Origin: Armigeres subalbatus
Taxonomy: Eukaryota; Arthropoda; Insecta; Diptera; Culicidae
NCBI RefSeq assembly: GCF_024139115.2
Contig: NC_085140.1
Coordinates: forward strand, 336,537,099-336,601,098
Direction: 5' to 3'
DNA: 64,000 nucleotides
Positions 1 to 12,182 of the stretch are shown here, one piece after another; within the stretch, counting starts at the first letter, position 1; each line of letters starts with the position of its first letter. The notes under the pieces were generated by a model. It was not told the DNA's origin and ran no database searches. It saw only the letters and a program-made list of their open reading frames with translations. Both the position numbers and the translations under genes were made by a program.

Positions 1-134
1 TAATATTTTTAAACTATAAATATTTTAAAACTCCCGCATATTTCCCGACGTTTTCTCCATATTTTTTGATAAATTCTCGATATAATTTTGAAGATTTCAA
101 ATAAAAATTTATAGGGGAAAAGACGGCTTTGGCA

Positions 135-284
135 GGTTTTGCTCTATTATTGTCAGGGGGGTTTTTGTCGACCAAATTTTATGAAATTTGGCCACAATAT
201 TCTTTGATATGCAAAGAATGTTTAAGCCAAGTTAGAGCATAATCAGTCATAAAAACCCCCCTGACAATAATAAAACAAAAACCT
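135..284. mobile_element. Palindromic MITE-like element
   Basis: Two arms form an inverted repeat. The 22-bp core (145-166 and 251-272) is a perfect inverted match containing TGTCAGGGGGG, and looser pairing extends outward for about 10 bp. Nothing inside codes. A half copy of the same family lies at 10336-10415. This is the architecture of a non-autonomous TIR element; the superfamily is unknown and no target duplication is clear. Confidence 0.6.
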
Positions 285-354
285 AGTAAACAAGTAAATT
301 CTTTGACTCATCATTTCAATACAAAATTATCAAAACGACTTATCTGCTGTTGTA

Positions 355-470
355 AACAAAGACTCAAACGTCGATTTGACAAATCTGATGGCACTCCCAC
401 GCAAACCAACATCATCTACAGCTAGCAAAAGCCTTCAGCTACGTATTGATGGTGTTGGTTTGCGTCGTTT
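355..470. repeat. Partial copy of the foldback element seen at 56440-56678
   Basis: The stretch around 355-412 (AAACAAAGACTCAAACGTCG, then the CTCCCACGCAAACCAAC box) matches the left arm of the palindrome at 56440-56678. GTTGGTTTGCGTCG near 449-462 matches part of its right arm. The outer parts of both arms are missing, so this is an eroded relative. The 480-1140 stretch that follows is AT-rich; a weak minus-strand open frame (866-1129) is unrecognised and no feature is supported there. Confidence 0.5.
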
Positions 471-1140
471 TGAAAATTTTGTATTGATTTAAGGTATGTT
501 TTTTAGGGCTTCTAAGAAGAAAATCAACAAAGATTAAGTTTCATTGCAAATTTTTGAACACTAATCGAACCTTGAGTAAAATAGAACAAACTCGCTGGTT
601 TCCCCATCAGTGTTCTATTCGTGTTTGAAGTATTCTACATTTCATAAAAAAGTTAAGATGCTGCTTAAAAAATGCGCCCGGCTTGATCCATCAATAAAAT
701 GACGCATGACGCACAATTTGAAAATATTTGAATCCCGTGTTTCATTCGTGGTTCAAAACCGCAGAAAATAGAACTGAGTGGTATAACAGTTTTAGGCTTA
801 AGAGTTTCAACAACTGTTATAAAAACGAATTTAGAACAACTGCTTAGAAAATGGATGTTTCAGATTCAAAATGACAGGCCAGAAAAATTCGAATCATTGC
901 TGATTGGTACTCTAACTATTTTAAAAATCGATAGTTCTAGACCAACATATGAAAAGGGTGTAATAACCCAATTTTTGTCTATGTATGTAGACGAGGAACC
1001 GGGAAAATAAATGTTGGCTGAATTGAAAAATCCGTTGAGCGAATACACATTTTTGCATCTACCAATATTTAGGCATCCATCTTCCCCAACACCTTCATGT
1101 TTCATAGATATGCCAGCCTGGGTCTGCAAATCTCTTTGAT

Positions 1141-1160
1141 TAAAATAATAATAATAATAA
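1141..1160. repeat. (AAT)n microsatellite
   Basis: A short run of AAT trinucleotides in AT-rich surroundings. It is an ordinary simple repeat with no evident role. Confidence 0.7.
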
Positions 1161-1399
1161 CCTTCATATTTTTCATAGCTTGTTACCTATCTTTAATTTT
1201 TTCCTCAATCTATTTTCAGTTTTTAAGACTTACGTTACCTTGACCAGTTAATAATTCACTGAATTGATTATTTCTACTATTGCTACACATTATTATGGCA
1301 TCATCCTTCATTATTTACGTCAGTCTTTTCTTCATCCTTATGCTGGTTTACTACCAAATACTGTTCATTAATCTAAAGAGAGATTCTGGATCCACATAA

Positions 1400-2510
1400 A
1401 ATTCCCTTTCAAGAAAATTTAGTATTTTCCGCTCAAACATTCCGAGAATTCGATATTCTACATCTTTTGACGTCCATGCTTCATGGTCGTACAGGGCGAC
1501 TGGACGATACGACGATGTGTACATAGCTAGTTTTGTCCGTGTCTGTAGGCTGCGAGACTAGCTGGCTAGACAAACCGTAGGTGTTCCAAGATTTATGAAC
1601 TCGTCGTTAACTTCAAATCGCATCCCATCCATTCCCACCTCGGGACCAACACCGTTTGGACTGCCACGTTCTCTGCCAGCCACAAAGTACTTAGTTTTGA
1701 CAGGGTTTGTGAACAGTTATATTCTTTAAGTTTCCCGTTCAGAAGGCACGAAAGCATCTTCCACTGCTCTGCAAACTACACTAATGATGTCGATGTCATC
1801 TGCAAAACCAGAGAGCATGTAAGACTTGTTGATGATGGTTCTTTTTTTTTCACACCAGTTCTTCGAATTGCACCTTCCAGAGCTATGTTGAATAGCAGAA
1901 TAGAGAGCGCTTCGCTCTGCTTCAATCCATCTAACGAATCGAATGTCTGACCAGATATTCTGACGCTTGATTTGGATCCATCCAGCGTCGCACGAATTAG
2001 CCTGATAAGCTTTGCCGGAAAGCCATGTTCTAGCATTATTTGCTACAGTTCGTTCCGTTTCACTGAGCCGTCCGCTGCCTTTAAATCTATAAACGTAAGT
2101 TGTATTCTCGGAATTTACGGACGCAGTCTGCTAAACATAATTCGGGAGTTTACCCTATAGGCGCTATTGAGGAGTGTTATTCCTCGATAATAAGCACAAT
2201 AGAGTGTGTGCCTTTTCTTGTAGATAGGGCATATGAGGCCATCAAGCCAGCTCGAAGGCATTTCTTGTCCCTCCCAAATCATTTCAATCACTTGGCCTTT
2301 CGTTCAGCGTTAGAAGCTCGGCCGGGATTCCGTCTTTTCTAGCAGCCTTGCCATTCTTCAGCTCTCGACCAACTTTTCTCATTCCGTCTAGCGTTGGTGG
2401 CTCCACTGCTTGTGCATCATCATCAATCCTGATTCTGTTTGTGCTCTCTCTGTCCGATTGCGCTGAACAAGTAGAGCGAAAAAAATGAAAATCGTTTTGA
2501 ACCACCCCGA
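1400..2510 (-). pseudogene. RTE-like non-LTR retrotransposon remnant (RT domain)
   Basis: Read on the minus strand, this carries pieces of a non-LTR reverse transcriptase in several frames. Near 2400 it reads PPTLDGMRKVGRELKNGKAA, the start of an RT domain. Around 1860-2036 comes the finger/palm part GFPAKLIRLIRATLDG, then LLFNIALEGAIRR, just before where the catalytic FADD motif should follow. At 1620-1700 are residues of the KTKYF(V)AGR and EVNDEF stretch. The same signatures occur in the copies at 18010-20680 and 41700-42490, so all three belong to one clade. Frameshifts and stops make it inactive. The placement in RTE rests on motif resemblance and is uncertain. Confidence 0.7.
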
Positions 2511-2519
2511 CTTATTTCA

Positions 2520-4600
2520 CAATATAACTGATATGATTTGATTCAGATCTGATTCTGGCCTGATTTGGTCTGGATCTGATTCCTATCTGATTCTGATCTG
2601 ACTCTGATCTTATTCTGAACTAATTCTGATCTGACTCTGCACTGATTCTGATTTGATTCTGATCTGATTCTGATTTAATTCTGATCTGATTCTGATGTGA
2701 TTCTGATTTGATTCTGATCTGATTGTGATTTGATTCTGATCTGATTGTGATCTGATTCTGATGTGATTCTGATCTGGTTCTGATTTGATTCTAATCTGTT
2801 TCTGATTTGATTCTGATCTGATTCTGATTTAATTCTTATCTGATTCTGATCTGATTGTGATCTGATTCTGATGTGATTCTGATCTGGTTCTGATTTGATT
2901 CTGATCTGTTTCTGATTTGATTCTGATCTGATTCTGATCTAATTATAATCTGATTCTGATTTGATTCTGATCTGATTCTGATCTGATTCTGATTTGATTC
3001 TGATCTGACTCTGATTTGATTCTGATTTGATTCTGATCTGATTCATATGTGATTCTGATTTGATTCTGATCTGATTGTAATCTTATTCTTATCCGATTCT
3101 GATCTGATTCTGATTTGATTCTGATTTAATTCCGATTTAATTCTTATCTGATTCTGATCTGATTATTATGTGATTCTGATCATATTCTGTTCTTATTCTG
3201 ATCTGATTCTGATCTGATTCGGATTTAATTTCTTATTTGATTCTGATCTGATTCTAATCTGATTGTGATCTGATTCTGATGTGATTCTGATCTGGTTCTG
3301 ATTTGATTCTGAACGGGTTCTGATTTGATTATGATCAGATTCTGATCTGATTGTGATCTGATTCTGAGGTGATTCTGATCGGTTCTGATTTGATTTTGAT
3401 CTGATTCTGATCTGATTCTGATCTGATTCTGATCTGATTCTGATCTGATTCTGATTTGATAGTGATCTAATTCTGATCTGGTTTTGATCTGATTCTGATC
3501 TGATTCTGATTTGATAGTGATCTAATTCTGATCTGGTTTTGATCTGATGCTGATCTGACTCTGATGTTATTCTGAGCTAGTTCTGATATGACTCTGCACT
3601 GATTCTGATCTGATTTTGATCTGACTCTGATGTTATTCTGAACTAATTCTGATCTGACTCTATACTGATTCTGATCTGAATTTATTCTGATCTGATTTTG
3701 ATCTGATTCCTAATCTGATTCTGATCTGATTCTGATCTGATTCTGATTTGATTCTGATCTGATTCTGATTTGATTCTGATCTGATTCATATGTGATTCTG
3801 ATTTGATTCTGATCTGATTGTGGTCTTATTCTTATCCGATTCTGATCTGATTCTGATTTGATTCTGATTAAACTCTTATCTGATTCTGATCTGATGTTGA
3901 TCTGATTCTGATCTGATTCGGATTTAATTTCTTATTTGATTTTGATCTGATTCTGATCTGATTCTGATGTGATTCTGATCTGGTTTTGATTTGATTTCGA
4001 TCTTATTCTGAGCTGATTGTGATCTGATTCTGATCTTATTTTGATTTGATTTTGTTCTTATTCTGATCTGATTGTGATTTGTGATTGTGATCTGACCTGA
4101 TTCTAATCTGATTCTGATTTGATTCTGATCTGATTCTAATCTGATTCTGGTTTGATTCTGACCTGATTCTGATCCGTTTCCGATCTGATTCTGATTTGAT
4201 TCTGCTTCGATTCTGATTTGATTCTGATCTGATTCTGATCTGATTGTGATCTAATTCTTATCTGATTCTGATTTGATTTTGATCTGATTCTGATCTGATT
4301 CTGATTTGATTCTGATCTGATTCTGATCTGATTCTGATTAGATTCTTATTTGATTTTGATCTGATTCTGAACTGATTCTGATCTTGTTCTGATCTGATTA
4401 TGTTCTAATCCCGATCTGATTCTGTTCTGATTTTGATTTATTTTAGAGCTGGTTCTGATCTGGTTCTGATTTGGTTCTGATTTGTTTCTAATCTGATTCT
4501 GATCGGATTCTGATTTGATTCTAATCTAATATCGATCTGATTCTGATCTGATTCCAATCTGATTCTGATCTGGTTCTGCTCCAAATTTTAATTTGATTTT
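2520..4600. repeat. Degenerate satellite with an 11-bp unit (TGATCTGATTC)
   Basis: About 2.1 kb consist almost entirely of variants of one 11-bp unit, TGATCTGATTC, itself built from TGATC and TGATTC words. Substitutions (TTGATT, TGTGATT, GACTCTG) and single-base slips are scattered through it, and some higher-order blocks recur: the block beginning TGATAGTGATCTAATTCTG appears twice near 3450-3540. No ORF or transposon end lies inside. It directly abuts the RTE remnant on its left. Confidence 0.93.
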
Positions 4601-4772
4601 TTCCTTAGGTGTTACTTGGGCATTCAGGCATTGAATCATCAGTGACGATAACTTACTTTCCATGAAAACGATTTTCCCTGCCCTGCTTAAAAGTGACAAT
4701 TTTTGACACCTAACGTGATTTGAAGCTTCTTGCGACATAATTTTTCACGCTAATCGTTCAACAATACAACAC

Positions 4773-5010
4773 ATATCGGCACCAACATTTCAAAAGGGCG
4801 AAACTGCTTTTGTAAACAAGAACTTTTCACGTCGCTGGTGGGCTAGTATGTGCTCACCTACGCATTCCAGCGCTGTTGAATGAAAGAAGAGGATTCGCTG
4901 CTTCCGTCAGGGGTGTTGAATTGCTTGGGTGGGCTCAAATTAACCCACCAGCGACGTGAAAAGCTCTTGTTTACAATTGTTTCGTCCTTTTCAAATGTTG
5001 ATGCCGATAT
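4773..5010. mobile_element. MITE with ~68-bp terminal inverted repeats
   Basis: The left arm (4773-4841), starting ATATCGGCACCAACATTTC, pairs with the right arm (4944-5010) almost throughout. Both carry CACGTCGCTGGTGGG or its complement at their inner ends. The roughly 100-bp centre is non-coding. The long TIRs, small size and lack of ORF indicate a non-autonomous DNA transposon. The flanks do not show an obvious duplication, so the superfamily is open. Confidence 0.75.
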
Positions 5011-6220
5011 GATCCAACCTTAGTAGAAATGCAATGTAGCCAAGACCATGAGGAATAAGGATAACCTACCGATAAATTTCACAATTCACGTTGAAAAACA
5101 TGTTGGTGCTAACTCTTGCAATACAAAAACCAACTTTCTCGTAGTTTAAACACAATATGAGTTTAAAACACAGAACTACACGACAATGGAAGATAGCTGT
5201 ATATGTCCAAATTGTAAGTGCGATGGTAGCGATCAACTGACAATATAGACTCATTCGCCGACAGTACCATCTGTAAACGGTATGGGAGCACCGGTCGGTT
5301 TTGGAATCATCTCCCCTATTTATTTGAAAAATATTGCACAAAAAGACCTATAAGTTGTTGCAAAGCTGAGTGCACACCGAATGTTTTTCTATGAAATGAC
5401 AATAAAATTTAACGATCTTTTTACATGCAAAGCTGGAAAAAATAATTATCCGCTACTTTGACATTCACTGCTTTGAAATTGTAACAAGTACTGATTGAGT
5501 TTTGATGAAAATGATGAACAAGTGAAAAGTAAGAACATTGCTTTGAAACAAGCCAATGCAGCTCAGCAAAATAGTTGCAGTTAACAACTCATAAGTCTTT
5601 TAATTTTATGCAATAAATTTCAAATAAATACACAATTAAGAACATTTCAAACTTTTTATCCTCTTAGTGATAATAGAATGAAAAATACTATTTAAATGCA
5701 TTGAAAGAATCCTAGAGAACAAACTGGTTGTTGAAATGTTTATTACATGTATCTAATCATGCGACCGACTGAAGATTCCAGAAGAAGCTAGTGTGGTTGG
5801 TAATTGATTTGAAATGCGTAACCAATTGTTTTAGGGAAGAACACGAGAGAAAAGCTTACACACGACACGTTTAAATGGAAACATCACTTCATGAGTTTCA
5901 GGAATAGTCAATGTAGTCAGTAATTAATTTCGAATAGAGGTTTGTGGCTCACGGCAAATCGAAATGTAACGAAATGAATAATCTAACGAGACAAAACACA
6001 TTGCAAATCATTTCTGAAAATTGACCTATTCAGGAGGGTTACAATTCGTGGCCTTGGATGCATGTTAAACGGAACAATAATCGCTGTTTATAGCCTTACA
6101 ATTCATCAAAAATCATAACAAAGTTATCTGAATGTTAAAGTTACAACAACCAAACAAACACAGCATAACTCATTTTGAGGTCAATAAAATATACCACAAC
6201 TATGCGCTACACAGTTCAGT
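5011..6220. other. AT-rich stretch without identifiable feature
   Basis: I see no recognisable gene, transposon end or tandem repeat here. Open frames are short and low in complexity (for example 5066-5341 on the minus strand) and resemble no family I know. Confidence 0.6.
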
Positions 6221-6750
6221 CTGTATGTTCTCAAGCGTTAAAATCAATTCAAGAATAGATTAGGAATACGTCGTAACTTTCAATTTGAGCCGTTAAATTT
6301 CATATTCGATAAGACTGCGTTGCGTAGACGTTGACGTCTGGGGAAACTTCGCTTGATCCGTTTCTACACGCATCTAGCCGTTTCGCGTTGAACCAAATCA
6401 AACCAGCCGAACGAGGAGAAGAATGATTGATACGACGGTATAGTGCCAGACAACGACTTATCAGTTCACGTTCAAGTGTCATGATGTTTTGCAAGCTTAG
6501 CCTGCAAAACACTCGACGCGGCTCACGCGCGCGCTTGCTTCTCCTACAGGTTAATAATGTTTCGGCGGTAAATCAGCAGTTTATTTTCTGTTGTTTTCCT
6601 TTTCGGACGATTTTTTTTTTGCGCGTATAAACACACCCCTCTTTTGATGTGGCCCAGTAGCCAGAAACGAAGCAGATTTTTTCGTTGACGTCGCCGTCGT
6701 TTGTTTTTGTGCAGAGTTTGCTGTTCGGAGGTAACGTCGTTAGGGTAAGT
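6220..6750 (+). promoter_or_regulatory. Candidate promoter and non-coding first exon
   Basis: Base composition changes to CpG-containing, GC-richer sequence between AT-rich flanks. An arthropod initiator-like TCAGTT occurs at 6461-6466, and a strong consensus donor AGG|GTAAGT at 6744/6745 closes the stretch. Other splice-like signals (TACAG|GT near 6550 and GAG|GTAACG near 6730) are present. This would fit a 5' UTR exon of a plus-strand gene, but no downstream partner exon is proven. It could be chance composition. Confidence 0.3.
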
Positions 6751-6766
6751 CGAAATTTAAGAAAGG

Positions 6767-7267
6767 ATGTCAAGATTCAAGATATTGTCCTTTATCTCAT
6801 TATTTGCCTTTAAGTACACATTTTCAATCATGTCTGCCAAAGTTAAGTATAAAACTAATAAAGTTTATATGTTCATGAAAAATTTCAAAACATGCTTTAG
6901 CATTCATTTTAATCTTCAAATTTTAACTGAAATGACTGATACTTCAATAGAAGAAGTTCAGCTGAGATTTAAACAGAATCGAAGGACATCTTTAATTCAA
7001 TTTTGGGTTACCCTATTTACCACCAACTCGCCCGCGGACTACTGCCTGGGATGGGTCAGTGTTCTACGAGCTCTTGTCAATCTGCTGGGAGGATGTGCAC
7101 GAAATTTATTTGCACAAGAAGCCAGCTCGTATGGATGGCATCATCATTGTTTGCTGTATTCTCATCGGAGTGAAAAATTGAAAGGAGATATTTTTATGTG
7201 CACGAGTACGGGAACTACACTTTTCCTCTTCATGTTGTCTTTCTTGGATGTTTTTTTCTTCTTCTGA
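6767..7267 (+). other. Unresolved open region with a host-like coding patch at 7028-7174
   Basis: One long open frame runs through 6767-7267, but the more gene-like reading is another frame over 7028-7174. There the codons end mostly in G or C (GTG TTC TAC GAG CTC), giving SVFYELLSICWEDVHEIYL and ending at a TGA. The flanks are strongly AT-rich, so this GC-biased patch stands out as an exon, a pseudo-exon or a gene fragment carried by a transposon. I do not recognise the protein and find no convincing acceptor just before it. Confidence 0.3.
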
Positions 7268-7641
7268 GATTATTTATGCAATTTAGGTGGTCTGTTTGTA
7301 GCGCCCAAACATTTCCTGGTTATTCTAATGTTTCTTTATTCTCAAAGATTGTGTTCATATTGTTAGAAGGAACAATACTTGTTCATATATGGTTTATTTT
7401 TATGCTCTAACTGTTAATTGTCGTTGCACTCTAGATTGATTTCGGTTCGAGCTTGATGGATTTTTTCAGAACTCATGGAGACCATTTTTTTTTTTTTTGA
7501 CAATTTCAGAACTTTTCCCGTCAAATTGAACAACTCTTCGTATACATCGGGTGGCCACTAAAAAACAGGAATTACAATACTTCATTACTTTTCTATGTGA
7601 ATATTATTATTACCTTATGTGAATGAATCCTTGGAATATTC

Positions 7642-8127
7642 AGAAAATTGTCGCCCATACAATTTTACTGCAACGTATTCAGTTCTGTAAAACATGCAGT
7701 CAATACAGAAAGTACTGCGGCGAGCATTGTACAATTCTTTCAAGCAAATAAACATCGTGGGAAAAGTACACGGTGGACAATTTTAAGCGTGAAAATGTTT
7801 CGAAAACTGTTAAAGGATTTTTGGTCTACTGAGCTCATTGTATACAAAGGTGATTGGAAGGCCAAAGACACGAAGCAACTCATCAATAGGATCAGAAGCA
7901 ACATCCGGAAATGGTACCCGTCCAGCGGTCATGTGATAATCTTGCAAATCGGTACAGATCAAATTGATCACAAATCATACCGGATATCCCTGAATCCCAT
8001 AACTGAGAATATCTTTTTCAACAAATGTACGAGTTTATTTCTACGAGCAAAGTATCACAAGTCAATCAAAAAGGCCATCGGTGCAATTTTGCAGAAGCCC
8101 AACCATATACAAACCAATAATCATTAA
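7642..8127 (+). other. Unidentified 480-bp open frame
   Basis: An uninterrupted plus-strand frame of about 159 codons ends with TAA at 8125-8127. It lacks an early ATG (first in-frame ATG near 7796), but a splice acceptor-like TATTCAG sits at its left edge, so it could be a terminal exon. The product would be basic, rich in Lys, Ile and Ser (segments such as STRWTILSVKMFRKLL and INRIRSNIRKWYPSSG), without signal peptide, zinc finger or DDE motif. Poly-A/poly-T runs follow directly. It could be a decayed transposon gene. Low confidence that it is expressed. Confidence 0.3.
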
Positions 8128-8379
8128 AAAATAAAAAAAAACTTTTTTTTTCATAATCGTTCCTCATCACGATTTTTTTTAGTCGAAAATATTAATGCAC
8201 TAATAATTCTGTTGGCAAGGTGACTATATAATTCCACATCTATAGGGGGTATAATACGGATGAGAAGGATTTGCCAGTGGTACGTGTGATACCATATTCA
8301 CAAAGTAAGTTCCGTTACTTAGCTTTGTTAACGACAATTGAAACAACAAATCAGAATGCGGCAGAGAGTAGATTGACAA

Positions 8380-8500
8380 TGGAAAAGTTAAATCAAATTG
8401 ATTGGATTGGTTCAACTGTAAGTGGAACCATCTATCGTTCATGTTGTGGAAACCGATCGACGACGGTGGGCTGGTCTTGTAACCAGAATGTCGAACTGAA
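8380..8500 (+). pseudogene. Small RTE-like 3' fragment
   Basis: The plus strand reads EPSIVHVVETDRRRWAGL and VTRM, the segment near the C-terminus of the RTE-like polyprotein; the equivalent is on the minus strand near 18200-18300. Only about 40 codons are recognisable. 8530-9090 beyond it is AT-rich and holds nothing I can name. Confidence 0.5.
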
Positions 8501-9090
8501 ATTTCAGTATAAATGGCTCTCAATAATGATCCAGTAAAAAAACGAAGCGCGCAGCACGAATGACAGGTTTCCGATCATGCGAAACTTTCGTGAACTGCGT
8601 ACTGCGATTACGAAAATAAATCCCGTAGAAATTCCAAGGAGCTTCATCGTGGAAATCCATTTAAAATTCTCTCTTCAAATTTCGAATAAGTTTCCTTGAA
8701 GATTTGATAGAATTTCTCGGGAGTCCTGTCCAATTATTTCCTATAGGAATCTGAAATATTTTGTGCGCCAAATTCGTGCCGAATAAGTTCAAATTCGCGT
8801 CATTTCCGCGCGGCATGAAATACAATCTGCGCTACCAGAATAAAAATTCTATCCAAATACACGTGAAATATACATTTTTCTGAGTTTATAGTAAAATGTT
8901 CGTTAAATAACATTTTTAACATGAAAAAACGCTTATAACATGCTTTAAATGAAGCTAGCAACCATCATATGTAATAAAAAGATGCGATATCCATCGACCT
9001 CTGACAGTTTTTGGAAATAATTTGAAACTAAAAACCTCCTTTTTTGAGACCATCGTATCTAAATTTAGTAATTTTGTCATGAAACATTAC

Positions 9091-10054
9091 GTAGGGTATC
9101 TGTTCCCATATTAATAACAGCCCGTATATTAATCCCAACCGTCGATAAATCAAATAAAAATCAATTTATTTACAATTTCTCACATCGTATGTACACAAAA
9201 ATTATTAAAGATAAAATTATAAAGCACTTTTATTTTCATTTTCCTACCTCTGAACTGATGGTTTGATGCACTGCTCGATTGCTACTAGCAGATTTATCTG
9301 TTTTCACGCCGTTGTTTTCCACTCAATTTCAAGCTAAAACAATTCTATCCCTTCAAAATTCACTTCACAGCACACAAAGCACATCACATTTTCACTATGA
9401 ATATAATTATATTTTAAAAACCAACGCGATTTCCTATAGTTTAATATAGGTTTATTTCGAACAACGTCTAAATTATCCTTGTCCGTATTCCAAACTGTTT
9501 ACATGGCTTGCAGTACTCTCAAGGGTTGCCGAACTAGATTTTTATTTCAAAGCGCTTAAATGAACTTTTACGGTGAAATTCAACTCTTATGTTTGTAAAA
9601 TAAATTATATCGAAAAGATAAATTATGACAAACACAAAATTGAACTGATAAGATGGAAAACTGCAACAAAAACAGCAATTTTGTAATTATATTTCAACTC
9701 AAATACAAAACATTGAAGAATTCGGCATCACTGCAATCATATCGTTACGTATACACACAAGTAATAGTGTGCGTATTTTGTGTTGGAAACAGTGTTATTG
9801 ATATAGGTACAGGCATAGGATTAACTGTTTTTGAATGTAATTGAAATAGGTGCATGGCGGTGATGATGTTTTTTAGCTAAATACTTCTATAATGTGATAA
9901 AAATTTAATTTTTAAAGTTACCAAATTGTTTTCAATTAAAAATTACATGAGCCGAGCATAATTATTCTCATGTTTCTTGATTATTGGGTGAGAAATCAAT
10001 GCATTTCATATGCGCATTGCCTTATTGTTATTGATATAGGAACAGATACCCTAT
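9091..10054. mobile_element. TIR element with 27-bp ends
   Basis: The left end TAGGGTATCTGTTCCCATAT (from 9092) and the right end (10027-10054, complement beginning ATAGGGTATCTGTTCCTATA) are inverted copies with about two mismatches. An internal partial copy of the end occurs near 9797-9820. The 960-bp interior has only short open frames and no transposase signature, so this is a non-autonomous element. Confidence 0.75.
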
Positions 10055-10335
10055 ATGAAATAAAATTAGTGTTTTAAGCAAAAGTGCTTAGAATCAAATG
10101 CTCTACACCTTTGTAGAATAGTGCAACCCCCTAAAGATTAAAAATTCATTTCAAAAACTTTGTCACAAAAGGACTGTCCTATTGCCCATTTTTCTTGTTG
10201 ATAATTTATCCTAGCGCTGGTGGTTTTCGAGTTCTCCAATTAGGCCGTGAAATTCGACGAATCCGACCATTGATTGTGCCGGGGTGGGATTCCCAGCCGG
10301 TCTTGGGTTACAAGAACTAAGCAATCAAAACTATT

Positions 10336-10415
10336 TGTCTGTGATTGTCAGTGGGGTTTTTGATGATCAAACATATGAAATGCGGCACAAGACGAATTGA
10401 TATGCAAAGAAATTG
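10336..10415. repeat. Half copy of the 135-284 MITE family
   Basis: GATTGTCAGTGGGGTTTTTG followed by a sequence ending GATATGCAAAGAAATTG matches the left half of the MITE at 135-284. The second arm is absent. 10416-10780 shows no recognisable feature. Confidence 0.5.
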
Positions 10416-10789
10416 TTGTTTTTAAACAAAACTTCGGTATAAAAATTACTTAAATTCGTAAAAAAAACTTAGATATGTAGGTCCCAAGCTACGCTTCAAG
10501 AGTATGGAACGTAGTTTTTTTTGGGGATTTCTGAGAAAGATTTTTGGAATTTCTATGAGATTTTTCGCAAAAAAAAATCTCAAGTTTTACGGCAATACAC
10601 CAGCAATTTATCGGCAGGAATTCCTGTTCATCCTCAATTCTCATTCCTTATACTTCTCACTTTAAACCTCCGGATAAACGAATCACTAGAAAAAAATATA
10701 ATTTGCAATTAAATAACGACATTTTTTTCATTTTATTTGCAGTTTTGTAGTTGAAGAAAATTATTGAAGAAAAACTCTGATTAATTCAC

Positions 10790-11030
10790 CTATCGGTATC
10801 GGTGACTTTCTGGTGAACTATGGAAAAATAGTATTTTTGCTATAACTATTGAGTCCATAGTCCTATCCAGCCAATTTTGATATGAAATGGTAAGACAGTG
10901 ATTCCCATTTGAATGCAATTTGTTGGTTAAGAATATGAGGCCAAAAATAGCTAGACTATTTATACGCATTTTGTACAACAATAGTATTTTGACCATAGTA
11001 TAGAATAGTATTTTGGCTGCGCAAGTATGA
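10790..11030 (-). repeat. Diverged monomers of the 167-bp repeat family
   Basis: On the minus strand this shows the order of landmarks found in the 167-bp units at 48.2-48.9 kb: GGTCAAAATACTATT, an AATTGGCTGGATAGGACTATGGAC-like block, and TAGCTATTTT. Identity is low, so this is an old copy in opposite orientation. A short GATTA run follows at 11030-11045. From 11046 to 12050 I see nothing I can name. Confidence 0.5.
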
Positions 11031-12059
11031 GATTAGATTAGATTAGAAAAATAGTATTTTGACCATTATGTCTGAACCCAAAATTTGATCTAGTCAATTT
11101 TTTACAGAAAGCAATGGAACTTTTAAGTCCTTTGTCAGATCCATCCAGTTTTCGACCGGAAACAATGTAAAAGTTTCCCCAGACCTAAGCGATTTCATCG
11201 CCGCAACTAGTCTCCGCGATTCTATCGTTGGGTCGCTGAAGGCAAAAAATGCCTTTCGGTATTCTTCGTGTCCGAGAAAGACAAAAAAGGGTCTTGAAAA
11301 TCAATACCATTTACAGATCCTTGCTATCTCTACTTGGTCACAGTCGTGTTTCCGTTTATGGCTGAAGATGTGGAAATTCATAAGAACTTCCGTGTAGCCT
11401 CAAAAATATTTCCGGTGGAAACTTCCGTTGAAATTCTGAAAAAATCCATTGAAAATACAGATAAATTGCTAGTGGAAAGTTATTTAAAAAAAAATACAAG
11501 AAATTCAGACGAATCTCTGAATAGGAAAAAAAGATTTTTCCTGCAGATTGGCAAGCCCTTCCAATGAAAATTTTCAGTAAATCAGGTTGCAAGCATTTTT
11601 TTCATGTCTTGTTGTAATCAAAAAGCCCCATGATTCTCCTCTATCGTCGTTAATTATCAATTTAGAACAATTCTGCAATCCTTGTTAAACACATCATTCT
11701 ATGGTAACGAGGTTAGGTTTTCATCTGGTCGAATGAGCGACTGCTTCATCAGGTTTGGAACCATATTGGATTGATTTTTTATTCCTTTCTTTATTTGGTA
11801 GGCACTCTGTGTTACCTGACCGCTGCCCTACTGTGACATGATCAATTGTGGTATTCTGCTGTCAGAATCCATATAGAATCTATTTTAGATTTTTCCATTA
11901 TTCGTTGTTGTTGTCGTTGCTGGTCCATCTCACCGTGAGTCCAATTGTCCGTGTCGTAAATCCAATGATCGTTGCATTGTCCGGTTGCCATATATCCGGG
12001 TACGTTGGAGGAATGCTTCCGAGAAGAACAATTTGTCGGTCGTCATCAGGCAGTCGTTA

Positions 12060-12182
12060 CGGTTAGGGCACTCCCAAAACGCCACCGTATAGGCTGCGCA
12101 TCCGGCGACTGACGTGGGTTTGGTGGAGGGCTGGGAATCGGCTTGTAAGGCGAACGTGTAGCCAACTACGCTACGGGACCCC
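12060..12182 (-). repeat. tRNA-derived SINE head fragment
   Basis: Read on the minus strand, the segment begins GTCCCGTAGCGTAGTTGGC with a good polymerase III A box (TAGCGTAGTTGGC), then ACACGTTCGCCTTACAAGC, like an anticodon arm. The B-box region is reduced to GATTCCCAGCC, as if the variable and T-arm bases were deleted. It reads as a truncated tRNA-like SINE head rather than a functional tRNA. Confidence 0.45.
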
